A model generated the notes under the pieces. The model searched no databases. It was not told where the DNA came from and saw nothing but the letters and a program-made list of their open reading frames with translations. This document shows positions 42,919-51,044 of a stretch of DNA of 51,044 nucleotides, piece after piece; within the stretch, counting starts at the first letter, position 1; each line of letters begins with the position of its first letter. A program made the translations under genes and the position numbers. This DNA is from Bacteroidia bacterium. Lineage in GTDB: Bacteria > Bacteroidota > Bacteroidia > CAILMK01 > JBBDIG01. The stretch spans positions 1 through 51,044 of the forward strand of contig JBBDIG010000003.1 in NCBI GenBank assembly GCA_040880525.1, in the 5' to 3' direction.

Positions 42919-45900
42919 ATGACCAGCGATTTTTTGGCTCGAATAAGGGCTGCCATAGCCAAAACCTTTGTATGTCTTTTCTTGTGCTTGTGCATTCCCG
43001 CATGGTTGGGAGCCCAATGGAATAAACTAAATGAATTCACTGCTGATCCATTGTATACCGTGGAATTGGATGCTTATGGAAGGGTGATAATCGGAGGCAC
43101 TGATTCCATTTACATAGGCACCAACAATGTTTTCAGTGCCATCTATATCGCTGACACACTTGCCATAGGTTATGATCTCATTGCTGTATACGATATTTAT
43201 TTTACCGATAGCCTGAAGGGCATATTAGTAGGGCCTTCATCAAACCTAAATAATCGCGAACTTATTTTGCAGACTGTGGATGGTGGCGTTACGTGGCACT
43301 CACGAAACAGAACCACCCATAATTCTTCGAAGTATTTCATGGCAATAGATACATCCTCTGCAAGTTCTATATACGTAGCTGGCAATATGCCGCGTATTAA
43401 AAGTTCGATGAATGGAGGAAATACCTGGAATAATGTTGCTCACAACACCTTTTACGGAATAAGTGATATTGCTTTCCCACAGAAGGACACCGGTATTGCG
43501 ATTGGGGAAGGCGTGGTTTTAAGATCATATAATAGCGGACAATCATGGACTCCTGATTATTCAGTCGGATATGGTTTTAGGTGCCTTTCATTCGGGGGAA
43601 CTTACACGGGGTACATAGGAACCGATAACCTGATGCATAAAACAATTGACCGAGGCAACACCTGGGATACCCTACTGACACCATTTTATAATATAAAAGA
43701 AGTATTGGCCCTCAATGAAGATACCCTTTTTGTGATAAGCAAACAGGCACCTAATCTTTTGCCAAATGGCATTTTTAGAAGTACTGACGGAGGTTCAAGT
43801 TGGGAAGAGTTCCGGGTATTGAGGGACAAGAAAATCATCCAATTTGGATTCAGGGGCTCAAAAGGTTATGCCGTTGGAGAAAACGGACTGATCTATTATA
43901 CCGATAATCTGGGAGGTACTGCTCATCCTGTCGCAGCTTTTGATACTACCGCTCTTATTCAATGTGGCTATACTGACATTGTGCTCACCAATAGAGGCTC
44001 CCCCTCCAATACCCATATTTGGAAATTGGGAGATTCAATAGTCTCAAATAAATTTAATGATACCATTCGGATTGATCTGCTTTCAAGCAAGGATACGCTC
44101 AGACTCATTTCATCCAATGGCACTTATACAGATACTGCAGTTATGGAGTTAAACATGCCAATAGTAGAATTTGTGGATGTAGATGCAGGGGACGATATTC
44201 ATATTTGCGATAACGGAATCGTTCAAATGTCGCCAACAGGATATTCTAACTATACCTGGTGGCCAGCAGATGGCTTAAGCGACTCTACGATCAAAAATCC
44301 AGTTGTAAGCATCTCGTCTTCTAAAACTTACTATTTAACCACCTTTAATGATGTCTGTACGGGTACAGATTCTATCACAGTTATATTGGAAGCAAAGGCG
44401 GTTTTGCCAGGTTGGGAAAATATTCCCCTTCCTTCCATTTCTTCGTATGGAGACATCAATAATATTCAGTTCACCAGCCCCGCAGTGGGGTATATGATGA
44501 CTGGTGGCGACATATTTTATCGCACCAATGACAGCGGCAACACCTGGCTCGCTTCCACTCCTTTTTCATGGAATACTTTTTTGTCCAATCTCTATTTTTT
44601 AAATGATTCAATGGGCTATGTGGCCAGCAATGCCCTCTATGAAACCAGAGACTCCGGAAAAACCTGGAACAGAAACTATTATATACCGGGAGGTCCATAC
44701 CGTTCCGTTAGTTTCCCCACGCCTGATACGGGGTATGCAGTGAGCACACGCACGATTATGAGGACGATAGATGGAGGCTTCACATGGAAAAAAATGCACG
44801 AAACTCCTAATAACTTTCATGCCTTGAAAGACGTCTACTGCAATAGCGCGGATGAATGCTTCTTTGTTGGAGGGTATGCCTTTTCTTACAGTTTTATCCT
44901 TATCTCAAAAGATGCAGGTGAAACCTATACAAATGCGAATCTGGAATTACCAATCTTTGATATTCACAAAATCAAGTTTTATGACAAATATCATGGTGTT
45001 GCCACAGGGTTTGGCCCGTATATGATGTTGACCGAAGACCGGGGTTGGAACTGGAAACAAGTGGATATTCCAGTAGACTTTTATCACACCATAAGTGCGG
45101 CTGCTTATAGTACGCTAGACACGCTCTATGCAGCCGTTCAAAACATCATTTTCAAATCGCCAAATGGCGGAGCCTGTTGGGATACTTTGCTCAACCGAAA
45201 TCATGGCTTGGGAGACATCTTCTTTATTAACCCGGTTCGTGGTTTTATTGGGGGAAGCTCCACATTGCACAAAATTGGAGGTGATACGCTATTCCATTTT
45301 GATGTTTCCAATATCTGTACAGGGGAAAAATTGACTACCAAAAACCACTCTTCCCATTGTCAGAGGTATGAGTGGTATGTTGACACGACATTATACGCCA
45401 GTTCCTACGATACTTCTTTCTGGTTTACTAATTCTGGAACCTACAATATCTCATTATATGGTTACAGGGGATCTGATACTTTGATTCAAACCAGAAAGAT
45501 AGAGGTTTTTCCGAGGCCAGTGAAGCCAATGCGTCCACTTGGGCCTGCGGATACAGCTTGCGGCACCCCATACCGCACCCAGTTTCATGTTCCCTCATCC
45601 ACCGGAAAATACCATATATGGTCGTTGATCCCTTCTGAGGCGGGTACTATTCTTAATATGCAAAATGACACCATTACTGTGGAATGGACAAAATACTATA
45701 CTGGAAAAACTACTTTACGGGTACGGATGATTAACGAAGGCGGATGTGAAGGGCCTTGGTCTGACTCCTCTCATTTCGAGATATTTCCAAGCTGGGTTCC
45801 ACCACCCCAACCTACTATCAACGACTGGCCAGATCCCTGGCCAGATACGGTATGTTCTAACCAACCTTTTACATTGTTACATGTTACGGGAACACCATTA

Positions 45901-47958
45901 TCTAAATTTCAATGGAGTATAGAAGACAGCCATTCAGCCACCCTTTCCAGTGATGCTGATTCCGTATTGATTTTCTGGGATACCACCTTTACGGGCAATG
46001 TTCAAGTATATGTTAGGGAATTGGATCAGTATGGCTGTCCAAGTATCCCTTCCGATACAGTAAACATCTATGTCCAGCAATCTTCAAGGATACCAGTTTC
46101 ACCCCACGGAGATAGTGTGGTATGTGGAAGTCCTTCTCCCTCAATCTATCGAATCCCAGTCAAAGCTGAGAACTTCTCCAATGTCCAGTGGCACATTGAC
46201 CCCATAGGAGCTGCTACAGTTAGCAATTACCAAGACTCGATGGTTGCTTCATGGGATACAAGCTTCTCTGGAACTGCAAAAGTTTGGTTTTCTACCAGTA
46301 CATCAAGATGTGGCGCTCAACAAAGTGATACCATTCAGGTCCATGTCTCAGGTACCATTGCATCTCCAGTCATCTTAGGTGCAGATTCAATTTGCAAAAA
46401 TGCGCCCGAACCTTTTCCTATCCTTCCATCTGGCAACAATACTTCTGTACGGCTTGCGTGGGATATTTTTCCATCAACGGCTGGGACATCAAACCTAACA
46501 AGTGACACATTATGGTTGAAGATCACTCAAAATGTGGATTCAGTGAGAATAAGGGCGTGGGCGATAGATAGTTTTGGTTGCCGTTCAGAAACATCGGCAA
46601 GATTAATTAAGATGCTACCCGAGCCTGTTTTTCCTGATTTGATCTTGGGTTCGGATACCTTGTGTTCAGGTAAAAATGCAGTTTTTACCCCTAATAAAAC
46701 GAGTACAGGAAATAGCTATGCCTGGAAAGTATTACCAAAATCAGCGGGCACCACAAGTTATTCAGGGGATAGTCTTTGGTTCGATGCTCATCCTATCTTT
46801 AATGGTCAGGTATCCATCACCCTGTATTCTATGTCAATGCAAGGATGCCCTGGAGATTCAGTTACAAAGTCAATTTTGGTTAAGCCTCTTCCTGCTTCGG
46901 TCTCCACTATATCCGGCCCTGATACGATTTGTGAAGGTTCTGCAGTGCTATATTTCATTGACACAGCTCTCTCGAACCTTACCTACCTTTGGAAGGTCAG
47001 TCCTGATACCGCTGCAATGGTTTATCATAGTGGCGACAGCGCTGCTTTGGTTTCCTCATTTGGTTATACTGGTGATGTGGTACTATCCGTAACACCCGTA
47101 TCGCCATTCGGATGCAAAGGCGACTCCACCTTCATTAATATCCATGTGAGCCAGGCACCCGTCAATCAAGTTCCGGACACACCTCAGGGAACTTTGCAAG
47201 TTTGCGTTAACGAAAACACCACAACATCAACGCAATATATTACAAACGCCCCGCCCAATTCGAGGCTTGAGTGGACGCTGCTGCCACCAGCGGCCGGGAC
47301 CATTGACAAAGATTCAGGGTTAGTAAGCTGGAATTATTATGAAGGCAAAGCCTACATTGCCGTTGCTACGATTTTGCCTTGTGGCCGGAGTGGATTTTCC
47401 GTTCCGATAGAAGTGCAGGTGGCAAAAGCTGTGAAACTGGGCTACTTGCCTTTGGACACTAGCATAAATACAAACATGCCGCTGGAGTTAAATGCAAATG
47501 CCACCGGAACTTTGCCGATCAACTATACTTGGTTTAAGAATAGTGTGCCCCTCCTTGGTCAAACCGATTCAGTATTAAGACTACTACAAGTAGATTCAAC
47601 CGATGGTGGAAGCTATCAGGTGAATGCAAAAAATATCTGTGGAACGGACACGAGCCATATAATACAAGTGAATATAATGACCGTTAGTTCCGTATTCAAT
47701 CCGACTACAGAGGTTATGAGAATAGTCCCCAATCCGACAACCGGTATCGCTTATCTTAAAAATAAACCCTATGGCCCAGCCATAATAACCATTGCTGATT
47801 TTTCGGGTAAAGTTGTAAGGCAGGTTGTGGCGCCACCCCAAGCGCATGAAATTCCCCTCCAAATGCAAGGACTTTCAGATGGGATATACTTTATTACTCT
47901 TCAGTCCGACCGTACCATATTGAAGGGTAAAATCGTACTTGTTAATAGCCTTCGATAG
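42919..47958 (+). CDS. Very large T9SS protein with Ycf48-like and Ig/PKD-like repeats
   Basis: A 1679-residue secreted protein. The ATG at 42919 gives a signal peptide (ARIRAAIAKTFVCLFLCLCIPAWLGAQ); the upstream in-frame ATG at 42850 would add 23 implausible residues. The first half contains BNR/Ycf48-like repeats with the W-box (TVDGGVTWHSRN, STDGGSSWEEF, TNDSGNTWLAS, TRDSGKTWNRN, TIDGGFTWKKM, TEDRGWNWKQV). From about residue 860 there are tandem ~90-residue beta domains opening with C-containing GxDTxC motifs (GPADTACGTP, GADSICKN, GSDTLCSG, GPDTICEG). The end (RIVPNPTTGIAYLKNK, GKVVRQVVAP, GLSDGIYFITLQSD) is a T9SS sorting domain. Confidence 0.88.
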   Translation: MTSDFLARIRAAIAKTFVCLFLCLCIPAWLGAQWNKLNEFTADPLYTVELDAYGRVIIGGTDSIYIGTNNVFSAIYIADTLAIGYDLIAVYDIYFTDSLKGILVGPSSNLNNRELILQTVDGGVTWHSRNRTTHNSSKYFMAIDTSSASSIYVAGNMPRIKSSMNGGNTWNNVAHNTFYGISDIAFPQKDTGIAIGEGVVLRSYNSGQSWTPDYSVGYGFRCLSFGGTYTGYIGTDNLMHKTIDRGNTWDTLLTPFYNIKEVLALNEDTLFVISKQAPNLLPNGIFRSTDGGSSWEEFRVLRDKKIIQFGFRGSKGYAVGENGLIYYTDNLGGTAHPVAAFDTTALIQCGYTDIVLTNRGSPSNTHIWKLGDSIVSNKFNDTIRIDLLSSKDTLRLISSNGTYTDTAVMELNMPIVEFVDVDAGDDIHICDNGIVQMSPTGYSNYTWWPADGLSDSTIKNPVVSISSSKTYYLTTFNDVCTGTDSITVILEAKAVLPGWENIPLPSISSYGDINNIQFTSPAVGYMMTGGDIFYRTNDSGNTWLASTPFSWNTFLSNLYFLNDSMGYVASNALYETRDSGKTWNRNYYIPGGPYRSVSFPTPDTGYAVSTRTIMRTIDGGFTWKKMHETPNNFHALKDVYCNSADECFFVGGYAFSYSFILISKDAGETYTNANLELPIFDIHKIKFYDKYHGVATGFGPYMMLTEDRGWNWKQVDIPVDFYHTISAAAYSTLDTLYAAVQNIIFKSPNGGACWDTLLNRNHGLGDIFFINPVRGFIGGSSTLHKIGGDTLFHFDVSNICTGEKLTTKNHSSHCQRYEWYVDTTLYASSYDTSFWFTNSGTYNISLYGYRGSDTLIQTRKIEVFPRPVKPMRPLGPADTACGTPYRTQFHVPSSTGKYHIWSLIPSEAGTILNMQNDTITVEWTKYYTGKTTLRVRMINEGGCEGPWSDSSHFEIFPSWVPPPQPTINDWPDPWPDTVCSNQPFTLLHVTGTPLSKFQWSIEDSHSATLSSDADSVLIFWDTTFTGNVQVYVRELDQYGCPSIPSDTVNIYVQQSSRIPVSPHGDSVVCGSPSPSIYRIPVKAENFSNVQWHIDPIGAATVSNYQDSMVASWDTSFSGTAKVWFSTSTSRCGAQQSDTIQVHVSGTIASPVILGADSICKNAPEPFPILPSGNNTSVRLAWDIFPSTAGTSNLTSDTLWLKITQNVDSVRIRAWAIDSFGCRSETSARLIKMLPEPVFPDLILGSDTLCSGKNAVFTPNKTSTGNSYAWKVLPKSAGTTSYSGDSLWFDAHPIFNGQVSITLYSMSMQGCPGDSVTKSILVKPLPASVSTISGPDTICEGSAVLYFIDTALSNLTYLWKVSPDTAAMVYHSGDSAALVSSFGYTGDVVLSVTPVSPFGCKGDSTFINIHVSQAPVNQVPDTPQGTLQVCVNENTTTSTQYITNAPPNSRLEWTLLPPAAGTIDKDSGLVSWNYYEGKAYIAVATILPCGRSGFSVPIEVQVAKAVKLGYLPLDTSINTNMPLELNANATGTLPINYTWFKNSVPLLGQTDSVLRLLQVDSTDGGSYQVNAKNICGTDTSHIIQVNIMTVSSVFNPTTEVMRIVPNPTTGIAYLKNKPYGPAIITIADFSGKVVRQVVAPPQAHEIPLQMQGLSDGIYFITLQSDRTILKGKIVLVNSLR

Positions 47959-48030
47959 GTTCTGTATATGAAGTTCAGCACGGACATGCGTCAATATAAA
48001 TAATCATTTCTTATGTAACAATCCGGCAGT

Positions 48031-48315
48031 TCAAAAAAATGCTCCGGCTCCCATTGTCAACAAGCCTGGCGGAGGCACACCACCCGCCAGCGCGTTGCAT
48101 TGTTGGTCATAGCTAACGTTGTAGGTCTGGTAGCCACTTGATATCGAAGACCATTGGTTCCGATAGGCTGTGCTGATCCGGGCCTTCTGCGCTGTTCCGG
48201 CAAATGCAGGATTGTAGTAGACCGGGGCAGCCATGGGTTGGGTAAAATGTGGATCTTGAGCAGATAGGGATAGGACGATCAGCGAGAAGAACAAGGATAG
48301 GGTGAATGGTTTCAT
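48031..48315 (-). pseudogene. Truncated PorP/SprF-family outer-membrane protein
   Basis: A 94-residue product whose N-terminus is that of the T9SS-associated PorP/SprF family: signal peptide, then AQDPHFTQPMAAPVYYNPAFAGTAQ and ISTAYRNQWSSISSGYQTYNVSYDQQ. Full-length members have about 300 residues. Here the frame ends with an unrelated tail (PPPGLLTMGAGAFF). Only 72 bp remain before the neighbouring T9SS gene, so the missing ~200 residues are not present downstream. PorP/SprF genes are usually next to large secreted T9SS proteins, which explains the location. Confidence 0.72.
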
Positions 48316-48742
48316 ATTCTGAGGTGTTTTTCAGCTATAAATGTAATACAATTGATACAACCAAAACAAGAATGGAAACTGAAAGATTGTCATTAAGAGA
48401 AAGAAAATCAACCCCTCAATCCCATCGGCTGATATCCGTTGAGAAACTCTGGGACGTAAAGTAGTTCCACGTTTAGTCATCGCTACCAATATAATAATGA
48501 TTGGCTGAGAATTTTGCTTATTTTAATAGCAGTATTATTTATTAACAGAATTATTTTAGAAAGAAGCAGGCGATTACAATTGCCTGGTAAAAAGAAAAAT
48601 TCGTTGGAATCGATCCAACAATGATCCGAAGCTCCGTTTCCGCGGGATTTCATACTCGTTGCTACCTTTGCGATACACGAACAAGTAACTGCCTTGAAGC
48701 GTGGTGCTTCATACAAAACCAGCGATACTGCAAATCAGGACA
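48316..48742. other. Region without a supported gene
   Basis: About 430 bp between the PorP/SprF fragment and the LuxR-type gene. A start-less frame around 48478-48622 (NNDWLRILLILIAVLFIN) encodes one hydrophobic helix and could be a gene remnant. Otherwise I see nothing. Confidence 0.35.
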
Positions 48743-49222
48743 ATGACTTTTTTGATTAAGATATTTCTCAAGATCAGACATGTAATTCTATATGGAATTT
48801 TCCTGGCAATTCTCGTATTCATCCTCAAATGGCTGCAATGGAAGTTCTTGATCGTTGATAATTCCCTGGATATTTATATTGGGCTCATTGCGGTCTTTTT
48901 TACCACTCTTGGCGTTTGGGTAGCCACACAATTGACCAAACCCAAAGTTGAGAAGGTGATCGTTGAAAAGGAGGTGCTTGTTCCCCAGCCGGAAAAATTT
49001 ACGATCAATGAGGAGGAGATGAGCAAGCTAAAACTCACCAACCGGGAATACGAAATATTACAGCTTGTGGCAAAAGGGCATAGCAATTCCGGCATCGCAG
49101 ACATTTTGTTTCTCTCACTGAGCACGGTCAAAACTCACATCTCTAATCTCTATGTAAAGATGGACGTAAAAAGGCGTGCCCAGGCAATTGAGAAAGCCAA
49201 AAGGCTGAGAATAGTTGAATAA
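48743..49222 (+). CDS. Membrane-anchored LuxR-family transcriptional regulator
   Basis: A 159-residue regulator. The ATG at 48743 (MTFLIKIFLKIRHVILYG) is preferred to the in-frame ATG at 48701, because it begins with the first transmembrane helix. Two transmembrane segments (RHVILYGIFLAILVFILKWL, DIYIGLIAVFFTTLGVWVA) precede a linker (VIVEKEVLVPQPEKF) and a LuxR helix-turn-helix: LKLTNREYEILQLVAKGHSN, GIADILFLSLSTVKTHISNLY, KMDVKRRAQAIEKAKRL. No receiver domain is present, so it is not phosphorylated like NarL-type regulators. It is followed by a DUF4199 gene; this regulator/DUF4199 pairing recurs in Bacteroidota. Confidence 0.85.
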   Translation: MTFLIKIFLKIRHVILYGIFLAILVFILKWLQWKFLIVDNSLDIYIGLIAVFFTTLGVWVATQLTKPKVEKVIVEKEVLVPQPEKFTINEEEMSKLKLTNREYEILQLVAKGHSNSGIADILFLSLSTVKTHISNLYVKMDVKRRAQAIEKAKRLRIVE

Positions 49223-49230
49223 CTGCGCTC

Positions 49231-49280
49231 GTACTTTAGTATGATTTCATACCGGAATACATAGAATTGGTACTAAAGTA
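49231..49280. promoter_or_regulatory. Inverted-repeat operator candidate before the DUF4199 gene
   Basis: Perfect palindrome GTATGA-TT-TCATAC (49239-49252) overlapping TACTTTAGTA (49232-49241), whose inverted copy TACTAAAGTA lies at 49271-49280. The symmetry and position, between the LuxR-type gene and the DUF4199 gene, suggest a binding site for that regulator. Confidence 0.5.
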
Positions 49281-49338
49281 TGAGTGGTCCCAAGCCGGGG
49301 AACTGCAGCTTTGCAGCATAAATTTAAAGCAAATCAAA

Positions 49339-49851
49339 ATGAAAAAGAACGTACTCATCTTCGGTTTGGTGCTAGGGGCAATTCAATGCACCCTTACTCT
49401 CATAATGATCAACATGATGTACACCGATCCAGAGTTCAAAAGCAATGACGTACTGGGATATGCCATAATGGTGGTTGTGTACTCCTTGATTTTCTTCGGT
49501 ATACGGAACTATCGAAATAAGGTGCTGGGCGGGATCATTTCATTTGGCAGGGCTTTTAAAAGCGGCCTGTATATTACTCTATTAGCCTCTTCGCTGTATG
49601 TCGTGGCCTGGCTGTTTTACTATTACTTGTTTGTGCCGGATTTTATAGAGGTCTACACAGATCATGTGTTACATCAATGCACCACTGAAGCAGAATTGGC
49701 CGCTAAAACGGAGGAGATGGAGAATTTCAGCAAAATGTATGAAAACCCGCTATTCGTTGTGCTGATTACGTATGCGGAAGTTCTGCCGATAGGATTGGCG
49801 GTGACACTCGTAAGTTCTCTCATCCTGAAAAAGAAAATCAAGGATAAATAG
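49339..49851 (+). CDS. DUF4199-domain membrane protein
   Basis: A 170-residue membrane protein from the ATG at 49339 (MKKNVLIFGLVLGAIQ); the longer in-frame ATG at 49267 would start inside the operator-like repeat. Four hydrophobic segments are visible (VLIFGLVLGAIQCTLTLIMI, YAIMVVVYSLIFFGIRNY, FKSGLYITLLASSLYVVAWLF, EVLPIGLAVTLVSSLIL). The pattern fits DUF4199, a Bacteroidota-specific membrane family of unknown function. It lies 116 bp after the LuxR-type regulator gene, with the inverted repeats in between, so it is the probable regulatory target. Confidence 0.82.
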   Translation: MKKNVLIFGLVLGAIQCTLTLIMINMMYTDPEFKSNDVLGYAIMVVVYSLIFFGIRNYRNKVLGGIISFGRAFKSGLYITLLASSLYVVAWLFYYYLFVPDFIEVYTDHVLHQCTTEAELAAKTEEMENFSKMYENPLFVVLITYAEVLPIGLAVTLVSSLILKKKIKDK

Positions 49852-49935
49852 AATGAACTGTTTGTCATTCGTGTTCCGCAGGTTATTTAATCTTTTGGAA
49901 ATTCAAGTTACCATAAATTTAAAACATCAATTAAA

Positions 49936-50361
49936 ATGGAAAGCAACACAGTAAATGCAAGCATTAAAATTAATGCAACCCCCTCTCAGGTGTGGGAAGT
50001 ATTAACAAATCCTGAGAAGATTGCCTTATACACAGGCTCCAAAGTGGAAACCGATTGGAAAGCAGGTTCTCCCATTTCCTGGACAGGCGAAATGCAGGGT
50101 GCCCCCTATAAAAACAAAGGAGAGGTTTTGGAAATCAGGCCAGCAAGCCTTTTGCGACACACCTTTTGGACAGGCATGGGCGGTGATGCAGACCAGCCTG
50201 AAAACTATTCGGAAGTTGCCTACACAATAAATGAGGTGCCTGATAATGCGGTGGAATTGACATATTCCCGAACAAAAATTGCCACTGAAACGGAGGTTCA
50301 AATATTCCAGGCTCACATCCGGACCATGCTTGAAGAAATAAAAAGGCTTTCGGAAGAATAA
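49936..50361 (+). CDS. SRPBCC (AHSA1/START-like) protein
   Basis: A 141-residue cytosolic protein of the Bet v1-like SRPBCC fold. It begins with the family pattern VNASIKINATPSQVWEVLTNPEKI, followed by a hydrophobic-cavity strand series (ISWTGEMQGAPYKNKGEVLE, SLLRHTFWTGMG) and the C-terminal helix IFQAHIRTMLEEIKRL. Family members bind hydrophobic ligands or modulate Hsp90; the ligand is unknown. The start is the ATG at 49936. The gene is a separate unit 84 bp after the DUF4199 gene. Confidence 0.9.
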   Translation: MESNTVNASIKINATPSQVWEVLTNPEKIALYTGSKVETDWKAGSPISWTGEMQGAPYKNKGEVLEIRPASLLRHTFWTGMGGDADQPENYSEVAYTINEVPDNAVELTYSRTKIATETEVQIFQAHIRTMLEEIKRLSEE

Positions 50362-50660
50362 TTTGCAAATGTGTGCCTGAAGGCTATGATATTAAAAGGA
50401 GTAATCAGCAAACTTGAATCGATTCGGAAAGCGTACATCGCGGATCTTTAATTGAAGTACATTGTTGCCATACCTGGAACGAACAGCGCACATAACTTAT
50501 GGCAGGGTGGGAGTAAATCGCAGTTTTGGACTTTTTAGTAAGTTTGTCTCAAGGAGCAGAAATGAACTTTGAAAACCGTCACAAGCCAAATGCAAGGCCA
50601 TTCCAGGGTATCTTTGTCCAAATATGAAGTATTCATTCGTCAATAAATAAAAAGCATATT
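50362..50660. other. Intergenic region without features
   Basis: About 300 bp. I see no ORF, repeat or hairpin that I can support. Confidence 0.5.
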
Positions 50661-50960
50661 ATGATAAATATTAAGATTGATTTTGTAATTAAGCAAGACG
50701 AATCACTTCATGTCGTTCGTGATATTATCAATAACTTTATTGATAATATTCGATTGAATGAACCCGAAACGGTTGAATATAGGTCATTTCAGCATTCTGA
50801 TGATGAAAGGCATTTTTTTCATCTGATGTCTTTCAAAGATGAGCATGCGCAATTGAAGCATCGAAATTCAGCCTATTGCAACCATTTTGTGTCAAAGCTT
50901 TATCCGTTATGCGATGGGGAGCCTAAAGCAGTGGACCTGACAAAAGTAAGAGAGAAATAA
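50661..50960 (+). CDS. Small ABM-like (antibiotic biosynthesis monooxygenase fold) protein
   Basis: A 99-residue protein. Its outline matches the dimeric alpha+beta barrel of ABM/quinol monooxygenase-type proteins: one strand and helix (IKIDFVIKQDESLHVVRDII, NFIDNIRLNEPETVEYRSF), a central strand RHFFHLMSFKDEHAQLKHRN, and a short C-terminal helix. Characteristic ABM motifs are not strict, so the assignment is by pattern. It is the last complete gene in the window. Confidence 0.6.
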   Translation: MINIKIDFVIKQDESLHVVRDIINNFIDNIRLNEPETVEYRSFQHSDDERHFFHLMSFKDEHAQLKHRNSAYCNHFVSKLYPLCDGEPKAVDLTKVREK

Positions 50961-51044
50961 TATCATTGTGGAAATATTGGCTGAAATAATTAGAGTCTGT
51001 CTATAAACACAGGAGTGTTGATAACTAAGGGTTTCATGCGACCA

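Noticed and set aside
1-51044. CRISPR arrays, rRNA and tRNA genes
   Set aside because: No regularly spaced identical repeats and no recognisable rRNA or tRNA sequence were seen by eye; a covariance scan would be needed for certainty.

Overview
The window looks like a chromosomal piece of a member of the Bacteroidota, most likely an environmental lineage of the Saprospiria/Cytophagia/Chitinophagia type. The evidence is several type IX secretion cargo proteins (CHU_C-type gliding-motility C-terminus, Por-type sorting domains), a PorP/SprF fragment, a LytS-type kinase paired with a LytTR regulator, a DUF4199/LuxR pair, a GH3/beta-lactamase fusion, absence of clear Shine-Dalgarno sites, and several TAnnTTTG-type -7 boxes. 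I saw no rRNA, tRNA or CRISPR array.

Layout. 0.1-3.7 kb: two secreted beta-propeller-like T9SS cargo proteins, one per strand. 3.9-5.7 kb: a LytS/LytTR two-component system behind inverted repeats. 5.8-8.8 kb: a fragment of an ATP-binding or Fic-type regulator, kbl, and a YncE-like lipoprotein, the last two followed by good terminators. 8.8-16.9 kb is an accessory island. It holds a tightly overlapping operon (HNH endonuclease, methyltransferase-HIT fusion, small HTH protein), a decayed gene, a lipoprotein carrying a trypsin-like protease domain, a fragment of a thymidylate-kinase-like gene, and a tandem pair of P-loop ATPases with a well-formed promoter.

17-38.9 kb is mostly core metabolism and envelope: acs, ltaE, a rhomboid protease, a small lipoprotein-like protein, pyrB, then an operon tatA-gatA-lytic transglycosylase, a rhodanese, a thioesterase coupled to a DUF4397 T9SS protein, a GH3/beta-lactamase fusion, TPR protein plus phosphosulfolactate synthase, an M1 peptidase and a DUF885 lipoprotein. 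39.1-42.3 kb is a second accessory patch: a three-gene overlapping operon led by a TIGR04255-family protein, a frameshifted membrane protein with a TonB-like C-terminus, a relic of a group II intron 3' end (domains V/VI), and a DUF1801 protein. 42.9-48.3 kb: a 1679-residue T9SS protein with Ycf48-like and Ig-like repeats, beside a truncated PorP/SprF gene. 48.7-51 kb: a membrane LuxR-type regulator, a DUF4199 protein, an SRPBCC protein and an ABM-like small protein.

The best candidate for an undescribed system is the HNH / methyltransferase-HIT / HTH operon at 8866-10836. All three genes overlap or share start/stop codons, and the chemistry combines a predicted restriction-type nuclease, a SAM methyltransferase and a nucleotide-acting histidine-triad domain. 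The TIGR04255 operon (39114-40661) and the paired ATPases (13677-16887) are weaker candidates. All functional names are from reading motifs by eye; no searches were run.
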